Positions 50,220-60,258 of a stretch of 64,000 nt of DNA are shown here, piece after piece (the first letter of the stretch is position 1; every line of letters starts with the position of its first letter). Location of the stretch: positions 814,001 to 878,000 of the forward strand of contig NZ_LMDP01000003.1 of assembly GCF_001425835.1 (NCBI RefSeq). The letters are read 5' to 3'. The notes under the pieces are model-generated. The model did no database searches. It worked only from the letters and a program-made list of their open reading frames with translations, and was not told where the DNA came from. The DNA comes from Afipia sp. Root123D2 (GTDB lineage: Bacteria; Pseudomonadota; Alphaproteobacteria; Rhizobiales; Xanthobacteraceae). The position numbers and the translations under genes are program-made.

Positions 50220-51449
50220 ATGACATCGATCCCGACAGAGGCAATCCAGCCGCAGGCGTCCCTGCGCGATGCGCCTTTGGAAAAAGTCGCGCTGGAAACC
50301 TATGTGCCGCCGGCCAAGCCGTCGCTAATCGGACTGTCGCGCGCCGAACTGGCCGAGCAGCTCGGCGCGATCGGTGTCGCGCCCGGTCAGCGCAAGATGC
50401 GGGTCCAGCAACTCTGGCACTGGATGTATGTGCGCGGCGCTCAAACCTTCGATGAGATGTCGAATGTGTCGAAGGGCATGCGTGCCGAACTTGAACAACA
50501 TTTCACCGTTGACCGACCCGAGGTCGTTGCCGAGCAGATCTCGAATGACGGCACCCGCAAATGGCTGCTGCGTCTCCCGAGCGGGCACGCATCCGAGCGG
50601 CCGCACGAGGTCGAGTGCGTCTACATTCCCGAGACCGATCGCGGCACGCTGTGCGTCTCGTCGCAGGTCGGTTGCACGCTGAACTGCACGTTCTGCCACA
50701 CCGGCACGCAGCGTTTGGTGCGCAATCTCACCGCAGGCGAGATCGTCGGGCAGGTGATGGTGGCGCGCGATCGGCTCAACGACTGGGCCGATCGAGAGAC
50801 GCCGAGCGGCAACCGCCTCGTCACCAACGTGGTGATGATGGGCATGGGCGAGCCGCTGTATAATTTCGATGCGGTGCGCGATGCGCTGCTGATCGTCTCT
50901 GATGGCGAAGGCATCGGGCTCTCGCGGCGGCGCATTACCCTGTCGACCTCCGGCGTGGTGCCGAACATTGCGCGCACGGGCGACGAGATCGGCGTCATGC
51001 TGGCGATCTCGCTTCACGCGGTGCGCGACGAATTGCGCAACGAATTGGTGCCGCTGAACAAGAAATATCCGATCGCTGAATTGCTGGACGCCTGCCGCGC
51101 CTATCCGGGCTCGTCGAATTCGCGCCGCATCACTTTCGAATACGTCATGCTGAAGGGCGTCAACGACTCGCTCGACGATGCCAAGCTGCTGGTGAAGCTG
51201 CTCAAGGGCATCCCGGCCAAGATCAATCTCATTCCGTTCAATCCGTGGCCGGGCACCAGGTACGAGTGCTCGGACTGGGACCAGATCGAAAAATTCTCCG
51301 AGTATGTCTTCAACGCCGGTTACTCGTCGCCGGTGCGGACGCCGCGTGGCCGCGACATTCTTGCCGCCTGCGGCCAGCTTAAATCTGAATCCGAAAAGCT
51401 GTCGGCGCGCGAACGTCAGGCGCTGCGCGCCATGGCGATGACGGACTGA
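50220..51449 (+). CDS. rlmN: Dual-specificity 23S rRNA/tRNA C2-methyltransferase RlmN
   Basis: The product is 409 aa. The radical-SAM cluster motif is CTLNCTFC (Cys152, 156, 159), preceded by the RlmN segment TLCVSSQVG. The second mechanistic cysteine is Cys384 in DILAACGQL. It methylates C2 of A2503 in 23S rRNA and A37 in some tRNAs. The start codon overlaps the stop of a small upstream open frame (50008-50223) as ATGA. Confidence 0.95.
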   Translation: MTSIPTEAIQPQASLRDAPLEKVALETYVPPAKPSLIGLSRAELAEQLGAIGVAPGQRKMRVQQLWHWMYVRGAQTFDEMSNVSKGMRAELEQHFTVDRPEVVAEQISNDGTRKWLLRLPSGHASERPHEVECVYIPETDRGTLCVSSQVGCTLNCTFCHTGTQRLVRNLTAGEIVGQVMVARDRLNDWADRETPSGNRLVTNVVMMGMGEPLYNFDAVRDALLIVSDGEGIGLSRRRITLSTSGVVPNIARTGDEIGVMLAISLHAVRDELRNELVPLNKKYPIAELLDACRAYPGSSNSRRITFEYVMLKGVNDSLDDAKLLVKLLKGIPAKINLIPFNPWPGTRYECSDWDQIEKFSEYVFNAGYSSPVRTPRGRDILAACGQLKSESEKLSARERQALRAMAMTD

Positions 51450-51468
51450 AGCAGGCAGGCGAATCCGG

Positions 51469-51930
51469 ATGGCTTTGATCGGACGATTGTTCGCGATTTT
51501 CTTCGGATTTGTGGCGGCATGTCTGGTGGCCGGCTTCGTCATCGTGTTCGCGCTGCTGTTTCCCGAGATGACCGACCTGTCGCTCGAACCGATGAACCAG
51601 GATACGATCAATATCATCCTCGGTTTCGGATTCGTTCTTGTCAGCGGTTTCGCGCTGCTGCCGGCGCTGATCGCCGTTCTGATTACCGAGGCATTCTATA
51701 TCCGCAACATTCTCGCCTATGCGGTGGCCGGCGGTCTCGCCGGCCTGTGCTGCTATCTCGGGTTTATTCCGTTCGACACGGTGTCGTGGTCGTTCGACGG
51801 CATTGTGCGCCGTCATCTTGAAGTGATGGTCGGCGCAGGAATTCTCGGCGGCGTCATCTACTGGATGATCGCAGGCCGCAACGCCGGTGCGTGGCGCGGC
51901 TCCGAGCGCGTAGATCGGCCCACAGGATAG
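51469..51930 (+). CDS. Hypothetical four-helix membrane protein
   Basis: The product is 153 aa. Four hydrophobic segments are visible: about 6-32 (IFFGFVAACLVAGFVIVFAL), 48-74 (IILGFGFVLVSGFALLPALI), 80-102 (ILAYAVAGGLAGLCCYLGFI) and 118-138. There is no recognisable domain. It starts 20 bases after rlmN and is probably co-transcribed; similar genes follow rlmN in related genomes as far as I recall. Confidence 0.7.
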   Translation: MALIGRLFAIFFGFVAACLVAGFVIVFALLFPEMTDLSLEPMNQDTINIILGFGFVLVSGFALLPALIAVLITEAFYIRNILAYAVAGGLAGLCCYLGFIPFDTVSWSFDGIVRRHLEVMVGAGILGGVIYWMIAGRNAGAWRGSERVDRPTG

Positions 51931-51969
51931 CGGGCGGGATTCTAGGCCACCCCTGACCGGCGAGGCGCG

Positions 51970-52716
51970 ATGAACGACAACTCGCATCAGACCTATCCGC
52001 CGCTCAACACGCTGAAGCGCGTCGCCGACGATATATGGATCGTCGATGGCCCGATTATCCGTTTTGGCGCGCCGTGGCCGAAGATGCCATTTCCGACCCG
52101 GATGACCGTCGTGCGTGTCGGCCACGATCTGCTGCTTCATTCGCCGACGCCCCTGACGCCGGAACTGAAGGCTGAGATCGAGGCAGTGGGACAGCCGCGA
52201 TGGATCATCGGTCCCAACCGGATTCATTATTGGTGGATTCCGGAGTGGCATCGCGCCTATGCCGATGCGCGCGTTTATCTTGCGCCTCGCATCAGGGAGC
52301 AGGCTGGCGACCGCATCGACTTTCATTGCCTGACGCTGGATCACGACAGCGGTTATCCGTGGGATCCGGCGATTGCCATCCTTCGATTGACTGGCACGTA
52401 CATGACCGAGGTCGTCTTCTTTCATCGCGCCAGCCGGACACTGATCCTCACCGATGCAATCGAAAATTTCGAGCCGCGCAAAATCGACTCGGTGTGGATG
52501 CGCTGGCTGACGCGGCTCGGCGGCGTGCAGGATCCCGACGGGCAAATGCCGCGCGACATGCGGGTGACGTTCCGAAGGGATCGGGCGCAACTGAAGGCAG
52601 CCATTGAGACGATGATCGGCTGGAATCCCGAGCGTGTGATTCTCGCTCACGGCCGCTGGTATGACCGAAACGGCGCGGATGAATTGCGCCGGGCATTCCG
52701 CTGGCTGCTTGGGTGA
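51970..52716 (+). CDS. DUF4336 family protein (metallo-beta-lactamase-like fold)
   Basis: The product is 248 aa. The sequence DDIWIVDGPIIRFG, PFPTRMTVVRVGHDLLLHSP, RWIIGPNRIHYWWIPEW and GRWYDRNGADELRRAF follows DUF4336, thought to be a distant relative of the metallo-beta-lactamase fold with only part of the metal ligands. The function is unknown. Confidence 0.82.
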   Translation: MNDNSHQTYPPLNTLKRVADDIWIVDGPIIRFGAPWPKMPFPTRMTVVRVGHDLLLHSPTPLTPELKAEIEAVGQPRWIIGPNRIHYWWIPEWHRAYADARVYLAPRIREQAGDRIDFHCLTLDHDSGYPWDPAIAILRLTGTYMTEVVFFHRASRTLILTDAIENFEPRKIDSVWMRWLTRLGGVQDPDGQMPRDMRVTFRRDRAQLKAAIETMIGWNPERVILAHGRWYDRNGADELRRAFRWLLG

Positions 52717-52728
52717 TGGCTGTCCTGA

Positions 52729-53337
52729 TCAAGCGCCTTCGCGCACCGCCCAGCGTAGCGCCTGTTCGAGCCGGTCATTGCCCCAGAACATTTCACCGCT
52801 CGCGGTGGTGAAGGTCGGTGCGCCGAAAAAGCCACGGGCCTGCGCGTCGGCAGTTTGGTCGCGCAGTTTCGATTTGATCGCATCGGACTGGGCCTTGGCG
52901 AATGTTGCGTCGACCGGCACCTTGAGGTGCGTGAGAACACTCGCGATCACCGCTTGATCCGAGATCACGCGATTGTCGACGTACTCGGCGCGGAAGATGG
53001 CCCGGCTGAAATCCTCACCCCATCCCTCCTGCAACCCGACCAGCGCGACGCGCGATGCCGGCACCGCCGATTGCGGAAAATGATCCGGCCACTGAAAGCC
53101 GACACCGATCTCCTCGGCGGTCCGCGTGACGTCGCGGATCATATGCTGGCCCTTCACCGGAAACAGGTTGAAAGGTGAGTCCTTCATTCCCTGCGACTGG
53201 AAGATGGGACCGAGCAGAAACGGCCGCCAGCGGATCTCGACGCCGGCCTCCGCCGCCAGCTGCGCGATCCGCATCGACGTCAGGAACGAATAGACCGAGG
53301 CAAAGTCGAACCAGAAATCCAGAACCGGCTTGGGCAT
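52729..53337 (-). CDS. DsbA-family 2-hydroxychromene-2-carboxylate isomerase-like protein
   Basis: The product is 202 aa from ATG 53337. The start LDFWFDFASVYSFLTSMRI, with serine in the GST-kappa-like active site instead of CxxC, and GFFGAPTFTTASGEMFWGND near the end are the family marks. Members isomerise cis-trans aromatic intermediates using glutathione. The true substrate is unknown because many paralogues exist. Confidence 0.87.
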   Translation of the reverse strand: MPKPVLDFWFDFASVYSFLTSMRIAQLAAEAGVEIRWRPFLLGPIFQSQGMKDSPFNLFPVKGQHMIRDVTRTAEEIGVGFQWPDHFPQSAVPASRVALVGLQEGWGEDFSRAIFRAEYVDNRVISDQAVIASVLTHLKVPVDATFAKAQSDAIKSKLRDQTADAQARGFFGAPTFTTASGEMFWGNDRLEQALRWAVREGA

Positions 53338-53460
53338 GATGGGCGGCGCTCCTTGGTAATGGCCGGACGCTAGCATGGGTTGCCACGGATCGCCCAGCCG
53401 TCGCGATTGTCCGTCGCCGCGGCCCTTTTCAGGCTTGCCGGTGTCGGCTACACACCCGCC

Positions 53461-54294
53461 ATGAACCGGACAGGTCTTTTCGTCGCATTGGCGCTGGCGT
53501 TGTTTTTCGGATTGCTGTTCGGCGTCTACACCGGGCTGGATCTGAAAATCACGGCACTGTTCTACAATCCGGTGACCAAGACATTCCCGCTGCAGACCAG
53601 GGCCGGCGCGGAGATCATCCGTTTTGCCGCGATGTGGATTTCATGGGCCTTCACCTTTCCGGCCATGGTTGCGCTGATTGTGAAACTGGCGCGTCCGGTG
53701 AAGCCGCTGATGATGTCGGGCCGCGCCATGACATTTCTGCTGGTGACGATTTTCCTGTCGGCGATCATCCTGCCGAACGCGGCGTTCAAGTCGCACTGGA
53801 GCCGCCCGCGCCCGACATCCGTCGCCGAGTTTAACGGCAACCTGAAGTTCATGCCGTGGTGGGACCCGCGCGGCCAATGTCCAAAGAACTGTTCGTTCTT
53901 CTCCGGGGAAGGCGCGACCGCATTCTGGACCTACGCGCCGGCAACGCTCGCGCCCCCGGCATGGCGGCCGCTCGCTTACGTTGGCGCCACGGCGTTCGGG
54001 GTCGCCATCAGCGGCGGACGTGTTGCGTTCGGGGGACATTTCTTCACCGACGTCATGGCTGCGGCGCTGGTGACATTCTTCGTGATCTGGCTCGCCTATG
54101 CCCTGATCTACCGCTGGCCCTCGACCCGGCTGACCGACGAGGGCGTCGATGCGTGGCTGACGCGTGTGGCGTGGCCAGGTTATCGCTGGCTGCAGAAGCT
54201 GCGCGGCCACGATGTCGGCCCGGCGCCACGACTGCGGCCGGGGACCGAGACCGTATCGGCAACCGGCTCCGATGGTATCAAGGCCTTGCCCTGA
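53461..54294 (+). CDS. PAP2-family membrane phosphatase
   Basis: The product is 277 aa with about six hydrophobic helices. The PAP2 motifs are C1 KSHWSRPRP (Lys110, Arg115), C2 SFFSGEG (148-150) and C3 GGRVAFGGHFFTD (Arg187, His193, Asp197). In C2 the usual PSGH is SGEG, so the general acid histidine is replaced by Glu. This group includes lipid phosphatases of the LpxE/LpxF and PgpB type. The substrate is likely a lipid phosphate; which one cannot be read from the sequence. Confidence 0.85.
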   Translation: MNRTGLFVALALALFFGLLFGVYTGLDLKITALFYNPVTKTFPLQTRAGAEIIRFAAMWISWAFTFPAMVALIVKLARPVKPLMMSGRAMTFLLVTIFLSAIILPNAAFKSHWSRPRPTSVAEFNGNLKFMPWWDPRGQCPKNCSFFSGEGATAFWTYAPATLAPPAWRPLAYVGATAFGVAISGGRVAFGGHFFTDVMAAALVTFFVIWLAYALIYRWPSTRLTDEGVDAWLTRVAWPGYRWLQKLRGHDVGPAPRLRPGTETVSATGSDGIKALP

Positions 54295-54419
54295 AGTCGC
54301 GTCCCGGCGCGAAAAAGAGGCCAATTTCGGGGTAAATCCGGGTTTCCGTTTTGCCGGAATTCGCTTTATGGTCCCGCCGAATTCGGCCCGTTTCCGGCAT
54401 TTATTCCGACAGGATTCCC

Positions 54420-55649
<1,230 letters not shown>

Positions 55650-55707
55650 CGCTCCAATCGGCTCACCTTCATTTATCGTCGGTGAGTCACAGGATGGGAT
55701 TCCACAT

Positions 55708-55947
55708 ATGGGCTGGGAGCGGATAGGGCTGGACGGGGAAGTCTTTACACCCCACCGATATCCCAACGGACTCTACCGCGTCGCGGACCCTGCCCTGGGT
55801 GATGTGAAACATCACGCCAAGAATCAGCTTTCGATTCGAGACGACCAGATCGAAGATTATTTGCAGCGTGGGTTTTCGCTGCGCATGAAGGGCGATGTCA
55901 CCGGCAAGGTGAATCTGATTCCTCCCTCGGAGATTAGGCGGGTCTGA
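55708..55947 (+). CDS. Small hypothetical protein after argG
   Basis: The product is 79 aa from ATG 55708 (MGWERIGLDGEVFTPHRYP, then YRVADPALGDVKHHAKNQLS and DDQIEDYLQRGFSLRMKG). I recognise no family. It lies 58 bases after argG and is closed by a strong terminator, and its sequence composition is plausible for a real protein. The weak ribosome binding site leaves the start open. Confidence 0.5.
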   Translation: MGWERIGLDGEVFTPHRYPNGLYRVADPALGDVKHHAKNQLSIRDDQIEDYLQRGFSLRMKGDVTGKVNLIPPSEIRRV

Positions 55948-55974
55948 AAGGTCTGTACGATTGTCTCTTAAGCA

Positions 55975-56004
55975 AAAACGGCCGGGATTGCTCCCGGCCG
56001 TTTT
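55975..56004. terminator. Bidirectional terminator between the argG unit and the OmpA gene
   Basis: A perfect 13-base stem, AAAACGGCCGGGA / TCCCGGCCGTTTT, with a TTGC loop lies 27 bases after the small plus-strand gene and 20 bases after the OmpA stop on the minus strand. The A/T tracts make it a terminator in both directions. Confidence 0.88.
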
Positions 56005-56024
56005 GATTTTGGCCTTTCGCCGAC

Positions 56025-57848
56025 TCAGCGCGGCGGCGGTGCCGCATTGGCCTGGCCGCCATTGAGCAGCGGCGTGATGTTGCGAACCGTCACGCGACGG
56101 TTGCGCCGCTCGGGTCCGTCGTTCGGGACCTTGAGGTACTGCTCGCCGTAGCCCTGTGACGTGAGGTTTTCCGGAGGCACATTGAATTGCTGCGTGAGCA
56201 GCGCTGCCGCCGATTCCGCGCGACGGTCCGACAGCGACAGGTTGTCGTCATCGTTGCCGACCGCATCGGTATGGCCCTCGATCAGGAACACCGTGCTGGG
56301 GTTTCTCTGGATGGCGCGATTGATGCCATCGGCAATCACCTGCAGTTTCGCGGCCTGATCGGGCGGAATTTCCGCCGATCCGGTTTCGAACGTGATGGTG
56401 TCGAGATCTACCGACGGCATGCGTTGGCGCACCGACGGGCTGTAGCGGATTTCGTCAAGCGTGTAGCTGCGCTCGAGGCGTTCCACCGGCGGCGCGACCA
56501 GCGTTTCGTAGATCAGCTCCGGCGAAGCATCTTCCGCTTCGACGATGTAACGGTCGTGCGGAATGTGCAGCGTCGGCGGCGGCAGCGCGACGAAGTAGCC
56601 GCCGATCGCTCCGGCAACGACACCGGCGGCTACGCCGGCCGCGATGGCTCTACCATCGGGGCCGCGACGTCGGTTATCGATAATGACGATCTCGCGGCCG
56701 CGCTGGTCGCGGCGGACGCGGCGCAGCAGCCGTCCGTTGTTGTCATTGAGGGTGATGATCTGGGTGCCGTCAGGGCGCACGATCACCGTGCGGGTGTCGT
56801 TGCCCTGCCGCTGAACTTTCACATCACGCGCGCCGTAGCGGAAGCGGTCGACATCGCTGTGGCGAATGAACGACTGTCCGTTCGGGTCCTTGATAATGAC
56901 GCGGCCCGGTTCGCGGATGATGGTGCGCCCACCCTCCGTGGTCTGGCGACGCTCCCTGCGGATCTGGTCGATATTGACCGCGCCAGGGCGCGGGCTGCCG
57001 GCAGGAATAGGCTTGGCGGTAATGGCTGGCGCAGGCGGCAGCGGTGCCGCAACCGGCGCGGTGACTGGTGTGGCGGGCGTGCCTGCAGGCATACCGGGAG
57101 GCGGTCCGCGGCGCTCGGTTCGCGGCCCGCGATCGGGAGTGCCGGGAGCAGGCGCAGTTCCCGGAGCGGTCTGGGTCGCCGGTGGCGTGCCGGGAGCAGG
57201 CGGGGTCGCGCCCGGTCTTGCGGGCTCGCCATTGGGTGCGGAGCGCGGCGGCGTGACGTCGCGAACACCGGGGGGCACCGGTGGTGCGTTCGGCGTCGTT
57301 GCGGCCGGAGGCGTGCCCTTTGCCGGTGGCGTTTGAGTCGGAGCAGCCTTGGGCGCAGGTGCCTTGGGCGCAGCTGCGGGCGGTGGCGGAGGTGGTGCGG
57401 CTTTCGGGGCAGCAGCAGGCGGAGTAGGCGCAGTCTTGGGAGACTCGGGCGCGGCCTTCGGCGCAGCAGACGGAGGGGCTGCCTTCGGAGCGGCGGGAGG
57501 AGTCGGTGCAGCTTTTGGTGGGGCCGGTGGAGCCTCCGGTGCGGAAGGAGGCGCGGCCTTCGGAGCAGCAGGAGGCGGCGCTTTGGGTGCAACTGGAGGG
57601 GCAGCCTTCGGCGGGGCCGGCGGTGTGGGACGTGCAGCCGGTGGCGGAGCTTTCGGCGCGGCCGCTGGAGGAGCGGCTTTCGGCGGCGCTGCCTTCGGCG
57701 GTGCTTTTGGCGGAGCCTTGGGTGCTTGCTTCTGGTCAGGTTGCGCTGCTTGCGCAACGATGATCGGGTCAGCGGACGCTGGAGACTGCGTCAGTGCGGT
57801 GGCCGAGATCGCGGTGGTTGCGAGCAGTATCAATCTGATTTTCGTCAT
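56025..57848 (-). CDS. OmpA-family protein with long Pro/Ala/Lys-rich region
   Basis: The product is 607 aa from ATG 57848, with AAGGA just upstream. It has a signal peptide (1-26), then about 250 residues (41-290) of low-complexity KAPPKAAPP-type sequence. A charged beta-rich segment (300-395, REPGRVIIKDPNGQSF), a glycine/alanine zipper-like helix (401-422, AGVAAGVVAGAIGGYF) and an OmpA peptidoglycan-binding domain (485-595: LIEGHTDAVGNDDDNLSLSD and SQGYGEQYLKVPND) follow. The zipper helix may insert in the outer membrane, with the PA arm reaching across the periplasm. Confidence 0.85.
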   Translation of the reverse strand: MTKIRLILLATTAISATALTQSPASADPIIVAQAAQPDQKQAPKAPPKAPPKAAPPKAAPPAAAPKAPPPAARPTPPAPPKAAPPVAPKAPPPAAPKAAPPSAPEAPPAPPKAAPTPPAAPKAAPPSAAPKAAPESPKTAPTPPAAAPKAAPPPPPPAAAPKAPAPKAAPTQTPPAKGTPPAATTPNAPPVPPGVRDVTPPRSAPNGEPARPGATPPAPGTPPATQTAPGTAPAPGTPDRGPRTERRGPPPGMPAGTPATPVTAPVAAPLPPAPAITAKPIPAGSPRPGAVNIDQIRRERRQTTEGGRTIIREPGRVIIKDPNGQSFIRHSDVDRFRYGARDVKVQRQGNDTRTVIVRPDGTQIITLNDNNGRLLRRVRRDQRGREIVIIDNRRRGPDGRAIAAGVAAGVVAGAIGGYFVALPPPTLHIPHDRYIVEAEDASPELIYETLVAPPVERLERSYTLDEIRYSPSVRQRMPSVDLDTITFETGSAEIPPDQAAKLQVIADGINRAIQRNPSTVFLIEGHTDAVGNDDDNLSLSDRRAESAAALLTQQFNVPPENLTSQGYGEQYLKVPNDGPERRNRRVTVRNITPLLNGGQANAAPPPR

Positions 57849-58021
57849 GATGTCCTTGGGTGTTGAGAACAATTTACATCTGCGAAGGTGAAGCGAAGTC
57901 TGTAATTCCGTTCCGATTTGCCGATCAGCGAGTAATCGTTGGGCGGCAATGTGGCGAAGCGCGATGAGAGTCGCATTATTTGAAGATCAATGCCAATCGC
58001 ACCGCGCTGAATGAATGGATA

Positions 58022-58264
58022 TTAATCCGTCGCGTTCGACACGGGACCTGATGGCGATTGCGGCGCGCCCGGTCCGCGCACCGGCAATTCATCGGGCGCA
58101 TTTCCGGGAAGCTCTTGCGGATGCGACGGCTCTGCCGGGTCGTTTGCTGGCGGCGGCACTTCAGGCTGCGGATTGCCCGGTGGATTTTCCATCGGAGGCT
58201 CGGAAGGCTGACCAGGCTTCGCCGGTGGGACTTCCTGGGGATCCTGCAGCGGAGGTTTTGCCAC
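58022..58264 (-). CDS. Proline-rich small protein (GTG start)
   Basis: The product is 80 aa from GTG 58264 with AAGAGG seven bases upstream. The chain reads VAKPPLQDPQEVPPAKPGQP, then SEPPMENPPGNPQPEVPPPA and PQELPGNAPDELPVRGP, with about one third proline. It is probably disordered and has no signal peptide. I recall similar short proteins in Bradyrhizobium relatives but know no function. It follows the same strand as the Pro/Ala-rich OmpA gene. Confidence 0.6.
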   Translation of the reverse strand: MAKPPLQDPQEVPPAKPGQPSEPPMENPPGNPQPEVPPPANDPAEPSHPQELPGNAPDELPVRGPGAPQSPSGPVSNATD

Positions 58265-58506
58265 GTTGCGACCTCTTGGATTCAGGTTGGCGATTGGCGT
58301 TTGGGTTCTGGCGTCTCTGCCGATCCCTGCGATGGTCACATCGGCCTCGCGGAACGCTGCGATGGATGTTCTTTGGAATTTCGTCCGCATCAGTAACGGC
58401 CCAACGGCAGATATGTTCCCGATGAGACGTTGCTGCGTAGCATGTCTTGACGGTTCGCGATGAAACCTGCATCCACGCTCCATCGCGCAACGGGAGATGC
58501 GTTGTC

Positions 58507-58884
58507 ATGCCGCTGGCCTATTGGTGCGTTCTGGTTGCGGCGTTGCTGCCAATCGTCTGGGTCAGCTATGCCAAGTTCGGCGTGGAAAGCGACAATCACT
58601 ATCCGCGCGAGGACTACGAGGAGCTCCCACCGAAAAAGCGCCGCGCCTACGCCGCGCATCAGAATGCCTACGAGAATTTTCCGTTCTTCGCAGCCGCGGT
58701 GATCGTTGCGCTGACCATGGGCGCGCCGGTCAGCACCGTGAACTGGCTTGCAGTTCTCTATCTTCTGTTACGGGTGGCTCACGGGCTGCTGTACATCTTC
58801 GATCAATCGACGGCGCGCTCATCGATCTACAGCCTCGGCCTGCTGGTCAATATCGCGATCTTCGTGCTGCCGGCATTCAACTAG
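58507..58884 (+). CDS. MAPEG family membrane protein
   Basis: The product is 125 aa with four hydrophobic helices and the MAPEG pattern RRAYAAHQNAYENFPFFAAA, LLRVAHGLLYIFD. Bacterial MAPEG proteins are glutathione-dependent or of unknown activity. The ribosome binding site (GGGAG) lies ten bases before ATG 58507, a long spacing. Confidence 0.88.
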   Translation: MPLAYWCVLVAALLPIVWVSYAKFGVESDNHYPREDYEELPPKKRRAYAAHQNAYENFPFFAAAVIVALTMGAPVSTVNWLAVLYLLLRVAHGLLYIFDQSTARSSIYSLGLLVNIAIFVLPAFN

Positions 58885-58891
58885 ACCGGCA

Positions 58892-59278
58892 TCACGCCGG
58901 GGCATGACAGACCGCTTCGATGTTATGGCCGTCAGGATCGAGCACGAACGCGCCATAGTAGTTGGCGTGATAATGCGGGCGCAGACCCGGCGGGCCGTTG
59001 TCGCGGGCGCCGGCGGCCAGAGCAGCCTTGTAGAAGGCGTCGACGGTGGCGCGATCCTTGGCAAGAAGGGCGACATGCAGCGGCTTGTTGACGCCGCCCT
59101 CGCCGCCGATCCAGAAATCCGGTTTGCCATCGCTGCCGAATCCGGCGGCCGGAAAATCGCCGGTCTGTTCCTGCGTGACTTCCATGATCAGGCCGTAGCC
59201 AAGCGGCGCCAGCGCCTTGCTGTAGAATTCTTTCGCACGCGCGTAGTCGGAAACCGAAAATCCCAGATGGTCGATCAT
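58892..59278 (-). CDS. VOC (glyoxalase/bleomycin-resistance fold) family protein
   Basis: The product is 128 aa and begins MIDHLGFSVSDYARAKEFY, with two beta-alpha-beta-beta-beta modules and the C-terminal FVLDPDGHNIEAVCH. The metal ligands His4 and the glutamate of NIEAV are present, so it may be a metal enzyme. The substrate is unknown. It is convergent with the MAPEG gene, seven bases apart. Confidence 0.9.
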   Translation of the reverse strand: MIDHLGFSVSDYARAKEFYSKALAPLGYGLIMEVTQEQTGDFPAAGFGSDGKPDFWIGGEGGVNKPLHVALLAKDRATVDAFYKAALAAGARDNGPPGLRPHYHANYYGAFVLDPDGHNIEAVCHAPA

Positions 59279-59315
59279 GCAAGCCTCCGGTCGGTGAGAA
59301 GCCTCGTGAATCAGA

Positions 59316-59690
59316 TCATATCGGACGAGCCAGCAAGGTATTGCTGCGGGTCTTGCCGATGACAGCGTAGCCGCGCTTTATCATGTCGTCGATGCAATCG
59401 TGCTGCCAGCCGGCGCGTTGCAAATGCTCGATGGCCACGGCCCGGGGCCACAGCGATTGCGGGGCGTCGCGGAAAAAGCCGGTTAGCACCCGGTCCTCGG
59501 ATCCTTCGACGTCGATCCTTAGCGCGTCGATCGGCCCACCGCCGAGCAGGTTGTGAGACGCGACAGCATCGGACGGAAAGCGCTGCGCTTGAGGTTGGAA
59601 CCGTGCGCGGCCGCGATCACCACGCGTTGCGAAGCGTTCGGCGCATATGAGCCGAACGATCTGTCGGACGGTTGCTGCGCGGACATCATC
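59316..59690 (-). pseudogene. C-terminal remnant of an FkbM-family methyltransferase gene
   Basis: The minus strand reads IDALRIDVEGSEDRVLTGFF, PQSLWPRAVAIEHL and MIKRGYAVIGKTRSNTLLAR before a stop at 59316. The DALRIDVEGSED segment is the hallmark of FkbM methyltransferases. Upstream the frame stays open to about 59690 but no longer resembles the family, and no start codon with a site is present. About two thirds of a gene of about 250 codons is missing, so this is a decayed copy. No other gene is seen between 59279 and 59763. Confidence 0.75.
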
Positions 59691-59763
59691 GCAGAGTCAT
59701 CGTGCAGCGAGCGCGATGTTTCAAGGTCACGTTCTGGACGGTTCTATGGAGTCTCGCCGTCGG

Positions 59764-60219
59764 CTATTTCCGCTCGTCGCGTGCGTGCTTGATGAGATTG
59801 TCGCGCAGGGAGACCACGGCCTTTTGCACTTTAACGAATTCGTCGAGCGGCAGGCCGGTGGCTTTCACGAGGTTCATTCCCAGACCTTTTTCCCGCAGGC
59901 GGCGGCCCGCATCGGTCAGGCTGATTACAACCTGGCGTTCGTCCGCAGGGTCGCGGGTCCGGCGCAGATAGCCCATTTCCTCGAGCTTCTTCAGGATGGG
60001 GGTCAGCGTGTTGGATTCCAGAAACAGCTTTTCGCCGAGGCCGCTGACGGTCTGGTGGTCCTGCTCCCACAGCGCGACGATCGCGATGTACTGGGTGTAG
60101 GTGAGCCCGAGTTTCTCGAGAATCGGCTTGTAGGCCCGCCCGTACGCCAGATTGGCTGAATAGATCGCAAAGCACAGAAAATCAGCCAGTTTCGGTGTGG
60201 TTTGGTCGGCGGAAGTCAT
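59764..60219 (-). CDS. ohrR: MarR-family organic-peroxide sensor OhrR
   Basis: The product is 151 aa. The N-terminal helix LADFLCFAIYSANLAYGRAY carries the sensing cysteine (Cys16) and the helix after it YTQY with the tyrosines that contact it. The winged helix is KLFLESNTLTPILKKLEEMG. It has a single cysteine in the whole chain, so it is a one-Cys type that needs an external thiol to lock oxidation. It is divergent from the hydrolase-ohr pair and probably represses them. Confidence 0.93.
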   Translation of the reverse strand: MTSADQTTPKLADFLCFAIYSANLAYGRAYKPILEKLGLTYTQYIAIVALWEQDHQTVSGLGEKLFLESNTLTPILKKLEEMGYLRRTRDPADERQVVISLTDAGRRLREKGLGMNLVKATGLPLDEFVKVQKAVVSLRDNLIKHARDERK

Positions 60220-60258
60220 CGGCGGCCTCCGGGCTCACGAGAAGTTGAGGTCATGTCG

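Noticed and set aside
57361-57760. Repeat tract considered as a possible CRISPR array
   Set aside because: The repeats are irregular, coding and lack unique spacers; they encode the KAPPKAAPP-type arm.
56187-57866. A 559-codon plus-strand frame rich in Arg/Gly/Ser opposite the OmpA gene
   Set aside because: It is the complement of the Pro/Ala/Lys repeat; the OmpA strand has a signal peptide, a ribosome binding site and a known domain.
57349-57891. A glycine-alanine-rich plus-strand frame resembling PE-PGRS or elastin-like proteins
   Set aside because: It is the antisense reading of the proline/alanine repeat of OmpA, with no ribosome binding site.
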